Source: Bradyrhizobium yuanmingense (GTDB taxonomy: Bacteria > Pseudomonadota > Alphaproteobacteria > Rhizobiales > Xanthobacteraceae). From it: a stretch of 64,000 bases of DNA. The stretch is taken from the NCBI RefSeq assembly GCF_900094575.1, contig NZ_FMAE01000006.1, positions 636,697 to 700,696 on the forward strand, in the 5' to 3' direction. Positions within the stretch are counted from its first letter, which is position 1, and each line of letters opens with the position of its first letter. Positions 16,760 to 25,764 of the stretch are shown here, piece after piece. Both the position numbers and the translations under genes were made by a program. Under the pieces are notes generated by a model that was not told the origin of the DNA, did no database searches, and saw only the letters and a list, made by a program, of their open reading frames with translations.

Positions 16760-18820
16760 ATGAGAGCATTGAAATTCGTCGGCGGGGCTTTGGCCGCCGT
16801 CATCGTCGTGATCGCACTTCTGCTCGTGGTCGGGATCCCCTCGGGCTTCCTGACCTCGACGATCGCCTCGCGCCTCGAGAGTGCGACCGGCTATCGGCTG
16901 TCGATCGACGGCACCACCAAGATCAGCCTATGGCCGACGCTGAACGTCACGCTGAACGACCTCACGCTGGCCGACCCCAAGGACCGCAGCGGCATCACGC
17001 GCCTGACGATCGATCGCGTGCAGGCCGACATGTCGCTCGCGAGCGTGTGGTCCGGCAGGCCCGAGATCAGCGAGCTCGTCGTCACCCGTCCCGTGCTCTA
17101 CCAGCCGCTGCTCCGCGAACGCCTGCCGAATGCAGCCGCGCCTGCGAAGCCGCTCGCGCTCGACACCAAAGGCGCCACCATCGACCGCATCAAGGTCACC
17201 GACGGCGAAGTGGCATTCTCGCGCCTGCGCGACCGTGTCGAGGGCCGCATCAGCGCCATCAACGCCGACGCGACCCTGGACCGCGACCGCAAGGTCAATA
17301 TCACCGGCACCGCGCGCGTCGGCGATCACCCGACCAAGTTCGACATCAAGGCGGCCTCGCCGGCCGAACGGCCGGCGTTTCATGTGGATTTCGCCATCGA
17401 TATGCCCAGCGTGCTGAAGTCCCAGCTCACCGGCCAGGCCGAGATGCGGCTGAGCGGCAATGTCGTGATGATCAACGGCGTGAACGGCAGGCTCGGCGAT
17501 GGCGCCTTCAATGGCTGGGCTTCCGTCGACATCGCGAGCAAGCCGCTGGTCAAGGTCGATCTCGACTTCCAGCGGCTCGCCATGCCGCTGGCGAAATCGC
17601 CGGAAAGCGTGTCCGGGCAGCCCTGGAGCAACGCGCCGATCGACGTGGCCGGGCTCAACTATGTCGATGCGCAAGTGCGGATCTCCGCCAACGAGGCCGT
17701 GATCGGCGATGCGCGCATTGCGCCGCTGGCGCTCGACGCCAAGCTCGCCGGCGGCGTGCTGAAGGCCGGCACGGCCAATCTCGGCGCCTATGGCGGCCAG
17801 GTCTCGGGCGAGGTGATCCTGGACGCGACGACCGGCGCGCCGAGCTTTGCCATGCATTCCGACCTCGTCGGCGTGCGCGCGCTGCCGCTGCTCCAGGGCC
17901 TTGCCGAGTTCGATCGCATCGACGGCAAGCTGCAGGCCAAGCTCGCCCTGCGCAGCGCCGGCAACAGCCAGCGCGCGCTGATGGCGAACATGCAAGGGAC
18001 GGCCTTCGTCAATTTCCAGGACGGCGCGATCCGCGGCATCAATGTCGCGCAGATGATCCGCTCGCTGACGACGAGCACGCTCTCCGGCTGGCAAGGAAAC
18101 CAGAATGGAAACCAGAACGGAAACCAGGACCCGAGCCAGGAGCAGAGCACGGATCTGTCGCAGCTCTCGGCCTCCTTCCGCATCGACAAGGGTCAGGCGG
18201 TGACGACCGATCTCAACCTGATCGGGCCGCTGGTGCGCGTCACCGGCGCCGGCACCATCGCGCTCGACACCAAGATGATGGGCTTTCGCGTCGAGCCGAA
18301 GCTCGTGATGACGACCGAAGGCCAGGGCCGCACCTCCGAGCCGGTCGGCTTCGGCATTCCCGTGATGATCCAGGGCTCCTGGTCGCAGCCGCGGATCTAT
18401 CCCGACATGGCCGGCATGCTGGACAATCCCGACGCCGCCTATGCCAAGCTGCGCGAGATGGGCAAGGGCCTGTTCGGCCCCGACGGCGCCGGGCTCGGCA
18501 ACATCCTGGGCAGCCTCGGCCTTGGTGGCACCGTCGCGCCGGGCGGCAATGCCAATCCGCAAGGCCAGCAACCGGGGCAGAACAATCTGCTTGGCGGCCC
18601 GCTCGGGGAGGCGATCGGCAATCTGATCCAGCAGGGTCTCTCCAGCGGCGCGGGGAGCGGCACTGGCACCGGCACCGGGCGCAACCGCAGCCTGCCGGCA
18701 ACGCCCTCGACGCCGGCGCCGCAGGCCTCCCCTGCGGCCCCCGCCCTGGAGGATCCGCCGGCCGCGCAGCAGGACAGTCAGCCAATGAACGACGTGCTGC
18801 GGCAGCTCTTCAACCGCTAA
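16760..18820 (+). CDS. AsmA-family envelope protein
   Basis: 686 aa. N-terminal membrane anchor (about residues 8-30) then a long periplasmic beta-rich region: GYRLSIDGTTKISLWPTLNVTLNDLTL is the typical AsmA N-domain, and the C-domain ends about residue 560 with RVEPKLVMTTEGQG. After it comes a Gly/Asn/Pro-rich low-complexity tail and a short NDVLRQLF end. An NGNQ repeat lies near residue 450. Family members form bridge-like grooves for lipid transport between the membranes. Start ATG 16760 follows GGAAAG. Divergent from the Crp gene, sharing its regulatory region. Confidence 0.88.
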   Translation: MRALKFVGGALAAVIVVIALLLVVGIPSGFLTSTIASRLESATGYRLSIDGTTKISLWPTLNVTLNDLTLADPKDRSGITRLTIDRVQADMSLASVWSGRPEISELVVTRPVLYQPLLRERLPNAAAPAKPLALDTKGATIDRIKVTDGEVAFSRLRDRVEGRISAINADATLDRDRKVNITGTARVGDHPTKFDIKAASPAERPAFHVDFAIDMPSVLKSQLTGQAEMRLSGNVVMINGVNGRLGDGAFNGWASVDIASKPLVKVDLDFQRLAMPLAKSPESVSGQPWSNAPIDVAGLNYVDAQVRISANEAVIGDARIAPLALDAKLAGGVLKAGTANLGAYGGQVSGEVILDATTGAPSFAMHSDLVGVRALPLLQGLAEFDRIDGKLQAKLALRSAGNSQRALMANMQGTAFVNFQDGAIRGINVAQMIRSLTTSTLSGWQGNQNGNQNGNQDPSQEQSTDLSQLSASFRIDKGQAVTTDLNLIGPLVRVTGAGTIALDTKMMGFRVEPKLVMTTEGQGRTSEPVGFGIPVMIQGSWSQPRIYPDMAGMLDNPDAAYAKLREMGKGLFGPDGAGLGNILGSLGLGGTVAPGGNANPQGQQPGQNNLLGGPLGEAIGNLIQQGLSSGAGSGTGTGTGRNRSLPATPSTPAPQASPAAPALEDPPAAQQDSQPMNDVLRQLFNR

Positions 18821-19012
18821 GCTCCCTCCTTCGAACGGATCGGGCTGCGACCATCGCCGCCCGTCCACCTGCCCAGGAGGCCACAGGGGGTAACCACACC
18901 GGCCGGTCCCCGGCCGCGCGACGGCCCTTCGGTCCAAATTGTGGTAGAACGGCTTGGAAGGGCCTGTACGGCCCATAGCGCGCAGCGTCAGTGGCGGCGC
19001 GAGAGGATCGGG

Positions 19013-21460
19013 ATGGCAGGAGCGAACGACAAGACACGATCTCTGCGCGAGGGCCTGTTCGCCAAATACGTCGTCTCTCTCGTCGGCCTCGTCGTGTTCG
19101 TCCTTGCCGTCAACGGGGCGATGGAGACCTGGATCTCCTACCGCGCGACGCGGACACAGCTGACCGACGGCCTGGAGGACAAGGCGCAGGCGGCCGCCCG
19201 GCGCATCGAGCAGGCGATTTCCGAGCTCGACCGCCAGATCAGCTGGGTGACGCGCGCGAGCCAGGACACGCTGGAGAAGCGCCGCGCCGACTATGCCTCT
19301 CTGCTGCACCAGGTCTCGGTCGTCAACCAGCTGTTCCAGCTCAACGGCGACGGCCGCGAGGTGCTGCGCGTCTCCAGGCAATCGACCACGACCGGCGGCA
19401 ATGCCGACCTCTCCCGCGACGTGCGCTTCACCGACGCCGTCGCCCGCGGCGTCACCTACGCGCCGGCCTGGTTCGCCGACCAGACGCCGTTGATGTCGAT
19501 CTCGGTGGCGCATTCCGGCTTCAATGCCGGCGTCACCGTGGCCGAGATCGACCTCGGTTTCCTCTCCGACTTCCTGTCCGACGCGCAAGTAGGCAAGGCC
19601 GCCTTCGCCTATGTCGTCGATCCGCGCGGCCGGGTGCTGGCGACGTCATCGAAAGGGCCCGAGATCGGCAAGGACCTCTCCAAACTGCCGCAGGTGGCGG
19701 CCGCGATCGCGCCCGGCCACGAAGCCGAGACGTCGGGCACCGACTTCAACGGCCATGCGGTGATGAGCGCCGCGAGCATCGTGCCGAAGCTCGGCTGGAG
19801 CGTGCTGTTCGAGCAGCCGACCACGCAGGCCCTGATGCCGATCCGCGACCAGCTGGTGCGCATCGCGCTTCTGATCGGCATGGGCCTGATGGTCGCGATC
19901 CTCGCCGGCACGCTGCTCGCCCGCCGCATGATCATCCCGATCACGGCGCTGCGCGACGGTGCGCATAAGCTCGGCGAAGGCGATTTCAGCCACCGCATCG
20001 ACGTGCACACCTCCGACGAGCTGGAAGACCTCGCCGGGCAGTTCAACCGCATGGCCGACCAGATCCAGGAGACCTATTCGAACCTGGAGAGCAAGGTCGA
20101 GGAGCGCACCCGCGATCTCGCGCAGTCGATCCACGAGCTCAAGGTGCTGGAGGAGGTCGGCCGCGCGGTGGCCTCCTCGCTCGATCTCAACGCGGTGCTT
20201 GCAACCATCGCCGCCCGCGCCATCGAGATCACCCGTGCCGACGCGGTGCTGATCTACGGCTTCGACGCCGAAGCGCGCCGCTTCAACCTGGTCGAGGCCA
20301 ACGGCATCGACAAATCCGCCGAGGGCGCGCATGTCACCATCGCGCAAGGCGGCAACATCCTGAGCGATGCCGCCGACAGCGGCGCGCCGATCGCGCTGGC
20401 CGAGCTTGGCGATGCCGCCGAGCAGCCGCTGCGCGAGGCCGCGCTCGCGGCCGGCTTCAACTCGGTGCTGGTGGTGCCGCTGATCGACCAGCAGGGCACG
20501 CTGGGCTCGCTCGTGGTGCTGCGCCGCGCCACCGGGGCGTTCGCGCCCAGCATCATCGGCCTGATGCGCACCTTCGCCAACCAGGCCGTGCTGGCGATGC
20601 GCAATGCGCAGCTGTTTACCGAGGTCGACCACAAGAGCCACGCGCTGGAGGCGGCGAACACGACCGTGCGCGCGCAAGCCGACAAGCTCCGCGAGCAGAC
20701 CGAGCAGCTCAAGGACTGGAACAAGTCGCTGGAGGAGCGAGTCAGGACCCAGCTCGGCGAGATCGAGCGCATCCGCAAGCTCGAGCGTTTCCTGGCGCCG
20801 CAGGTGGCGCAGCTGATCGCCTCCTCCGACAGCCCCGAGGGGTTGCTCACCAGCCAACGCCGCGAGGTCACGGTGGTGTTCTGCGACCTGCGCGGCTTCA
20901 CCGCGTTCACGGAAGCGACCGAGCCGGAAGAGGCGATGAACGTGCTGCGCGAATATCACGCCGCGCTCGGCCAGCTGATCTTCAAGTACGAGGGCACGCT
21001 CGACAAATATGCCGGCGACGGCGTGATGATCCTGTTCAACGCGCCGATCCAGTTCGAGGACCACACCAAGCGCGCTGTGAAGATGGCGGTGGAGATGCGC
21101 GACACGATCGGCCCCCTGACCGAGCGCTGGCGCAACCGCGGTCATAGCCTCGGCTTCGGCATCGGCGTCGCGCTCGGCTATGCCACGCTCGGCCAGGTCG
21201 GCTTCGAGCAGCGGCTGGAATATGCCGCGATCGGCAGCGTCACCAACCTCGCCTCCCGCCTCTGCAGCGAAGCCAAGCCCAACCAGATCGTGGTCAGCCG
21301 CCGCGTCTACGGCATGGTCGAGCCTTTCGTCGAAGCCCGCGCCCTCGACGATCTCCAGCTCAAGGGCTTCAATCACCCCGTGCTGGCGATGGAGATCCTG
21401 AGCTGGCGCGAGGAGGTGGAGAACGTGGTGGATGCGGCGGCGGTGCGGCGAAGGGGGTAG
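19013..21460 (+). CDS. Membrane-bound class III adenylate cyclase (Cache-HAMP-GAF-CHD)
   Basis: 815 aa. ATG 19013 with AGAGGA upstream. Order: TM1 (about 20-40), periplasmic Cache-like sensor (about 45-285), TM2, HAMP (about 305-360), GAF (about 385-540), coiled coil, cyclase homology domain (about 615-800). Both metal Asp residues are present (VVFCDLRGFTAF and KYAGDGVMILFNAP) and the transition-state pair is in SVTNLASRL, so the enzyme should be active and make cAMP from ATP. The periplasmic domain suggests control by an external ligand. Transcribed alone, downstream of the asmA-like gene. Confidence 0.92.
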   Translation: MAGANDKTRSLREGLFAKYVVSLVGLVVFVLAVNGAMETWISYRATRTQLTDGLEDKAQAAARRIEQAISELDRQISWVTRASQDTLEKRRADYASLLHQVSVVNQLFQLNGDGREVLRVSRQSTTTGGNADLSRDVRFTDAVARGVTYAPAWFADQTPLMSISVAHSGFNAGVTVAEIDLGFLSDFLSDAQVGKAAFAYVVDPRGRVLATSSKGPEIGKDLSKLPQVAAAIAPGHEAETSGTDFNGHAVMSAASIVPKLGWSVLFEQPTTQALMPIRDQLVRIALLIGMGLMVAILAGTLLARRMIIPITALRDGAHKLGEGDFSHRIDVHTSDELEDLAGQFNRMADQIQETYSNLESKVEERTRDLAQSIHELKVLEEVGRAVASSLDLNAVLATIAARAIEITRADAVLIYGFDAEARRFNLVEANGIDKSAEGAHVTIAQGGNILSDAADSGAPIALAELGDAAEQPLREAALAAGFNSVLVVPLIDQQGTLGSLVVLRRATGAFAPSIIGLMRTFANQAVLAMRNAQLFTEVDHKSHALEAANTTVRAQADKLREQTEQLKDWNKSLEERVRTQLGEIERIRKLERFLAPQVAQLIASSDSPEGLLTSQRREVTVVFCDLRGFTAFTEATEPEEAMNVLREYHAALGQLIFKYEGTLDKYAGDGVMILFNAPIQFEDHTKRAVKMAVEMRDTIGPLTERWRNRGHSLGFGIGVALGYATLGQVGFEQRLEYAAIGSVTNLASRLCSEAKPNQIVVSRRVYGMVEPFVEARALDDLQLKGFNHPVLAMEILSWREEVENVVDAAAVRRRG

Positions 21461-21678
21461 CCGCAAACAAAACTGCGAAAACAACCCCATGCACAGTAGG
21501 CAGGGGCTTTGGGATCAATGACTTACGGCAGGCCTCGGCCGCGTGCCGCGCAATTTGACACGTCGGGCAAAACACCGACAGATTGGCAGCATCCCAGCCC
21601 CCTCTCACGAACCACATCCCTCCTCCCCGCGACCAACCCTCGCCTCAACGGCGAGGCTGATTTCGTGGGAGACACCCC

Positions 21679-22545
21679 GTGACGCTTGCCCTGCCTTCGC
21701 GTGCCTATGATTTGCAGATGCTGGACCGGCCCGCGGATCGCGCGCGTGATCAGGGCTGGGTGTTTGGGCTGCCGCCGGGCATTGCATCCGAGCAATGGCC
21801 GCTCGATCCCGTCACCGGCTATCCCTTGATGCACGGCTTCACGCTAAAGCTGCCGGAGGATTACCGGGTGCATGGCGCGGACATCGTCGCGTTGTCGTTC
21901 TTCGCCACGGCGCCCGATCACAATGACGGCGGCGCGCCCGACGATCCCGAGATTCGCGAGGCGGTGCTGGCGCGGCCGTCGCATCCGCGGCTGTCGCGCA
22001 TGACCGACATTCTCGACTACGCCTATGCCGCGCTGCTCTTGACGCAGGCCGAATATGACGGCGCGTTCGCGACGCCGCCGGCGCCGCTTGCGCTGGCAAC
22101 AGTGGAGCGGCCGCGCTGGCTCGATGTCGGCGGCGCCAGCGCCTTCTTCGAGGCCGCACCTAGCTACGCCAAGAAGAATGTTTGCAGCCCGCCGCGCGCC
22201 GATCTCAGCGAGACGCGCGCGATCGCGCTGTCGCCGCGCGCTGATGATCCCAACGCCGGCAAGGGCCCGCAGGATGAGCACGTGCGCGAAAATCCGCCGA
22301 CCGGCTATCAGCCATATTACTACTATGTCGGCGGCAAGCCGGGCCGCGACAATTTCCGCCTGCACGACTGGGCCAAGGATCACGCCCACAACCACCTCGG
22401 CGGCACCATGCGGCCCTGCCAGGCCGTGCCGGAGATGAGCCCGTTCTATATCGAGTTCGAGGAATATTTCGGCGGCTACAATTTCGGCGGCGGCAACGCG
22501 CAGCTCGACTTCAAGGACATGAAGTTCGACTGGGCGTGCGGGTGA
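21679..22545 (+). CDS. Hypothetical protein with Gly-rich C-terminal motif
   Basis: 288 aa from a GTG at 21679, with GGGAG eight bases upstream. Not recognised. It has no signal peptide or membrane segment, is rich in Tyr/Pro/Asp, and ends with HNHLGGTMRPCQ and FGGYNFGGGNAQLDF, which vaguely recall the binding core of YwqG/DUF1963 proteins; this is a weak visual resemblance only. Regular codon use and high GC3 match neighbouring real genes. It stands alone between the cyclase and the antitoxin gene. Confidence 0.7.
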   Translation: MTLALPSRAYDLQMLDRPADRARDQGWVFGLPPGIASEQWPLDPVTGYPLMHGFTLKLPEDYRVHGADIVALSFFATAPDHNDGGAPDDPEIREAVLARPSHPRLSRMTDILDYAYAALLLTQAEYDGAFATPPAPLALATVERPRWLDVGGASAFFEAAPSYAKKNVCSPPRADLSETRAIALSPRADDPNAGKGPQDEHVRENPPTGYQPYYYYVGGKPGRDNFRLHDWAKDHAHNHLGGTMRPCQAVPEMSPFYIEFEEYFGGYNFGGGNAQLDFKDMKFDWACG

Positions 22546-22591
22546 TCATGGAAGCCGCGCAAGGATCCGGACTTTGCGATGATGCGAGCGT

Positions 22592-22692
22592 TCACGGAGC
22601 CATGCCGAGGAACGGATTGACGATGGTGAGCCCGCCGATGCTGCGGCCGCGCTGAAGGTCCCAGAATCACCGCTGTCAAAGAACGCGATCAC
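22592..22692 (-). pseudogene. Remnant of vapC PIN toxin
   Basis: The frame starting GTG at 22692, overlapping the antitoxin stop (GTGA), reads VIAFFDS, the normal beginning of a PIN-domain toxin. About 30 bases later, in a different frame, the sequence reads DLQRGRSIGGLTIVNPFLG and stops, which is the normal end of VapC toxins. The whole middle, including the acidic catalytic residues, is missing and the two ends are out of frame. Only about 100 bp remain of a gene that is normally about 400 bp. Confidence 0.85.
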
Positions 22693-22925
22693 CGCTCGTT
22701 CGCCTCGTCCCGATCGAATTTGTAGCCGGCGGGCAAGGCCGCCCAATTGCGCGCCTCCATGTTCTCGATCGCACGCCGACGCTGCTCCGCCTTGGTCTCG
22801 ATTTCGATCGCGCCTTTGCGAGTGGCCACGATATCGATTTCGTCGCCCTCCTTGAGGCCGAGTTCATCAACTAGCGCTTTGGGCAGGCGCACTGCGAGGC
22901 TGTTGCCCCATTTGGAAACCAGCAC
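22689..22925 (-). CDS. AbrB/MazE-type (VapB) antitoxin
   Basis: 78 aa from GTG 22925 (GGAGG six bases upstream; a GTG at 22931 is too close to the site). The swapped-hairpin DNA-binding fold is seen in VSKWGNSLAVRLPKALVDEL and KEGDEIDIVATRKGAIEI; the C-terminus WAALPAGYKFDRDEANER is the usual toxin-binding tail. Downstream on the same strand is only a deleted toxin gene, so this is an orphan antitoxin that could still act as a repressor of its own promoter or neutralise a related toxin elsewhere. Confidence 0.9.
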   Translation of the reverse strand: MLVSKWGNSLAVRLPKALVDELGLKEGDEIDIVATRKGAIEIETKAEQRRRAIENMEARNWAALPAGYKFDRDEANER

Positions 22926-22999
22926 CAGCACCCTCCGTGATGTGCATCCCTATCTGCAGATCATAGGGAGATATGATGGCATTCCAAGCTGGCGTCCCC

Positions 23000-24304
23000 T
23001 CACGCCCCTCGCTTTGGCCCGATCGCCTCGAATCCGGCCTTTTGCTCGTCGCTGAGATCGGCCTGGAAATCGTCGAGCGCGTCGGCGATGGCGCCGACGG
23101 CTTGCAGCATGGTCTGCAGCCGCGCCTTCACGGCGGCGAGGCGGGCCTGCGCCGTTGCAGCGGGTTCTGTCGGACAGGCGCTGAGCGTCTGCATGGTGCG
23201 GAGCGTGGTGTCCTGCAGCACCTCGAAGCGGGCGCGGGCGACCTCGTCGAGGTGGAGCGTGGCCGCGATGTCGGCGGCGGGCCATTGCTGCTGGAGCAGT
23301 TGCTCGTATTGGCGCTGCGCGTTCCCGTCGGAAATAGGATCGTAGTCCGCCTGGCAGGCCTTGGCCGCCTGTGCGTCCTTGGATGCGTCCTTGCCCGCGT
23401 TCTTGTCAGCGTTTTTGGACTGGTAGGACGCCAGCGCGGCGCGACGCTCATTGGCTAAGGCGTTGAGCCGGGCTTTCTGGTCGTCATTGAGCAGGCCGAC
23501 GAATTTCGACAACGGCGCTTCCATGGTGTCGATGGCCTTGATCATGGCCTCGACACGCTCGCGCATCAGGCCGAGGCGCTCCGCCGCATTCCCTGGCGTT
23601 TGCGCCGGGCAGGCGGTGCGGATGGTGTCGCGCGCGGCATTCCAGGCGGATGAGAGCTCGTCGAGCGCGGTGCGCTGAGCTTCGTTCGGTGCAACGGCGC
23701 TCGCGATGCGCTCGACCGGCAGGCCGCCGGTGTCGCTGGCCTCGCACAGCGTCTCCGCGGTCGGGACCTTTCGCGCGCGACGGCCTTGCGGCACGGTGTA
23801 GGCGGCAAGCTCGGTGGCGGCATAGGGCGTGAACAGCGCGGCATAGATATCGCCGTAGCCGTAGAGCGAGAGGCTGGTGGTGTCGCCGAAGACGATCGCA
23901 TTGGTGAGATCGTCATGGGCGAACGGCCAGAACACCGGGCCGACCCAGCCATAGCTGCCATCGGGATGACGCCACCAGCCCTGCGGGCGGCGGCCGCCTT
24001 GCCAGCCCGCCAGCGCAGCCTGCGCCGTGAGGGCCGCACGCATCACGTAAGGGTTCGACAGCTGGCTGCGGTCGGCCCCGCGCGGGTCCTGCGACCTCAG
24101 CGCCGCGGAGCGGTAGCGGCCGCCGCGCACCGCCATGCGGGAATGGCGCAGGCGCGACAGGCCGATCACGTGGCCGACGGCGAAGCGCGCAACCCCGACC
24201 GGACCGCCGCGCAAGCCGAACTGCGCCTCGGCTCTGTCAGGCAGCAGCACTGCTGCAACCACCATGATCGCGCCAGCCAGCGCCAATCCCATGCGTCCCG
24301 GCAT
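23000..24304 (-). CDS. Spy/CpxP-like periplasmic protein with LTXXQ-type repeats
   Basis: 434 aa from ATG 24304, chosen because a clean signal peptide follows (MPGRMGLALAGAIMVVAAVL, cleavage near RAEAQ). An extended start at TTG 24412 would place a VVAKQ repeat in front. The C-terminal two thirds is helical with two LTXXQ-like motifs, LNDDQKARLNAL and LSDEQKAGFEAI, in duplicated blocks each carrying an AxxCxxxP segment (ASDTGG...CPAQTP and LSACPTEP). Spy-type proteins are periplasmic chaperones induced by envelope stress. The N-terminal part is Gly/Trp/Tyr-rich (GWWRHPDGSYGWVGPVFWP). Next to a LysM protein gene on the same strand. Confidence 0.78.
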   Translation of the reverse strand: MPGRMGLALAGAIMVVAAVLLPDRAEAQFGLRGGPVGVARFAVGHVIGLSRLRHSRMAVRGGRYRSAALRSQDPRGADRSQLSNPYVMRAALTAQAALAGWQGGRRPQGWWRHPDGSYGWVGPVFWPFAHDDLTNAIVFGDTTSLSLYGYGDIYAALFTPYAATELAAYTVPQGRRARKVPTAETLCEASDTGGLPVERIASAVAPNEAQRTALDELSSAWNAARDTIRTACPAQTPGNAAERLGLMRERVEAMIKAIDTMEAPLSKFVGLLNDDQKARLNALANERRAALASYQSKNADKNAGKDASKDAQAAKACQADYDPISDGNAQRQYEQLLQQQWPAADIAATLHLDEVARARFEVLQDTTLRTMQTLSACPTEPAATAQARLAAVKARLQTMLQAVGAIADALDDFQADLSDEQKAGFEAIGPKRGA

Positions 24305-24328
24305 GATCGTTGACCTGACGACCAATTT

Positions 24329-24384
24329 GGCCAGGTCTTGTTTGGCCACGACTTGTTTGGCCACGACTTGTACGGCCACGTCTT
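24329..24384. repeat. 15-bp tandem repeat, about four units
   Basis: Units of the form GGCCACGACTTGTTT with GGCC recurring at 24329, 24344, 24359 and 24374. Located just upstream of the chosen start of the Spy-like gene; in its frame the units would encode VVAKQ pentapeptides. Confidence 0.85.
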
Positions 24385-24498
24385 GGCCCTCCCACCCGCG
24401 CCAAGTGCGCAATGCGTCGCATCACGAAGACGCGCGAGGGAACCGAATGTTCCAGAGAGACACAGGACAATGCGTCGCAACGCGCCGGCCGTGCCGTG

Positions 24499-25584
24499 TC
24501 ACTCCGCCTTTTGCGGCATCACGAAGGTCTGGCCGGGATAGATCAAGTTGGGATTCTGGATCTTGTCGCGGTTGGCGTTGAAGATCACGGCGTAGCGGGA
24601 ACCGTCGCCGTAAGCGAGCCGGCTGAGCGCCCACAGGCTATCGCCGCGGGCGATGATCCGGCTGCCGCCGGCCTCGGCCGGCGCGGCGGTGAGCGCCTCC
24701 GCCGGCGAGGCCGATGCAACCACGGTGGCCCTCGGCGCCTGCGCGAAGGCCTTGGGTTTCGGCGCGCCGATCAGTTTCGGCCGGGCCGCTTGCTTCTCAG
24801 GCACCGACGCCAGCCGCGGCGAGGCCGACGGCAGCGCGGCGACGACATCCGATTTGTCGTCGGGCTTCTCGGCCGGCTTGGCCTCCTGCTTCGCAACCGG
24901 CGGCATGCGCACGGGCGGCGGCGCCGCCGCGGCGATTGTGACCGGCATGGTCCGGCCGGATTCGGTGACCGTGCCGTCCGGCGCCCTGGCGCGGAGCGTC
25001 AGGTCATATGAGCCGGCCGGCAGCTGCGGCGGGGTCATCACGAATTGGCCCGAGGCGTCGGCGACCACGGTGTCGAGCGGCTTGCCGTCGCGCAGCAGCT
25101 CGACCCGCGCACCCGGCGTGGCGCGGCCGGCAATCACCGCCGCCTCGCCGTGATCGTCGATGCGGGCGACGTCGAAACGGGGGCCGGCATCTGCAGCCGG
25201 CGCCGGCGGCTTGACCGGCACGAGGTCACCGAGCGCGGCCACCTGCTTCTGGGTCTCGGCCAGCGCGCCCGCCTTCGGCTCGGGTGCAGGCGGCGCGCTG
25301 TCGACGAACTTCGGCTGTTCCGGCTTCAGCTCTGGCTTGGATTCAGGCTTGGACTCAGGCTTGGACTCAGGCTTGAATTCCACCTTGGGCTCGACCTTGG
25401 CTTCAAGCTTGGGCTCGACCTTAGCTCCGACCTGGGGTTCGACCTTGGCCTCCGGCTTGGCGGCGACGGTGACCTTCGTCCCATCAGGCAGCAGGCGGCG
25501 CAGCTCAGTCGGGCCGATCACCAGCGCGGTGCCGACCAGCGCGAGCAGACAGAAGGCAATAAAGGCCTTGGAGGCGGTGATCAT
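24499..25584 (-). CDS. LysM-domain cell-wall-binding protein
   Basis: 361 aa. N-terminal membrane anchor or signal (FIAFCLLALVGTALVIG), then a charged low-complexity region of KVEPK/KPES repeats (about 40-90), an Ig-like carbohydrate/bacterial domain (GRATPGARVELLRDGKPLDTVVAD to SYDLTLRARAPDG, about 150-215), an Ala/Pro-rich stretch and a C-terminal LysM (IIARGDSLWALSRLAYGDGSRYAVIFNAN, about 310-360) that binds peptidoglycan. This layout is standard for alphaproteobacterial LysM proteins. Upstream of and same strand as the Spy-like gene, with 194 bp between. Confidence 0.9.
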   Translation of the reverse strand: MITASKAFIAFCLLALVGTALVIGPTELRRLLPDGTKVTVAAKPEAKVEPQVGAKVEPKLEAKVEPKVEFKPESKPESKPESKPELKPEQPKFVDSAPPAPEPKAGALAETQKQVAALGDLVPVKPPAPAADAGPRFDVARIDDHGEAAVIAGRATPGARVELLRDGKPLDTVVADASGQFVMTPPQLPAGSYDLTLRARAPDGTVTESGRTMPVTIAAAAPPPVRMPPVAKQEAKPAEKPDDKSDVVAALPSASPRLASVPEKQAARPKLIGAPKPKAFAQAPRATVVASASPAEALTAAPAEAGGSRIIARGDSLWALSRLAYGDGSRYAVIFNANRDKIQNPNLIYPGQTFVMPQKAE

Positions 25585-25764
25585 TTGAAAAGGACCTTGG
25601 GTGGCAAATCAGCCGAGGCCGGCAAGGTGCGCCGATTTGGCTGCCGCAGCAAGACTGTCGATAGGATTATGCTTCCGTCCAGGCGCGCGGGATGAACCGG
25701 CGCGACCACGCGGGTGTCCAAGTATCAAGGCCGCCTGGCGGCATTCTTCAAGGGAATTCCTCCC

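Noticed and set aside
22546..22746. Frame across the end of the antitoxin and the toxin remnant as an intact small protein
   Set aside because: Its residues come from out-of-frame reading of the antitoxin and the broken toxin; the remnant explanation fits both ends.
25320..25450. Repetitive stretch as a CRISPR-like or non-coding tandem array
   Set aside because: The repeats are in frame inside the LysM protein and encode KPES/KVEP units; no spacers.
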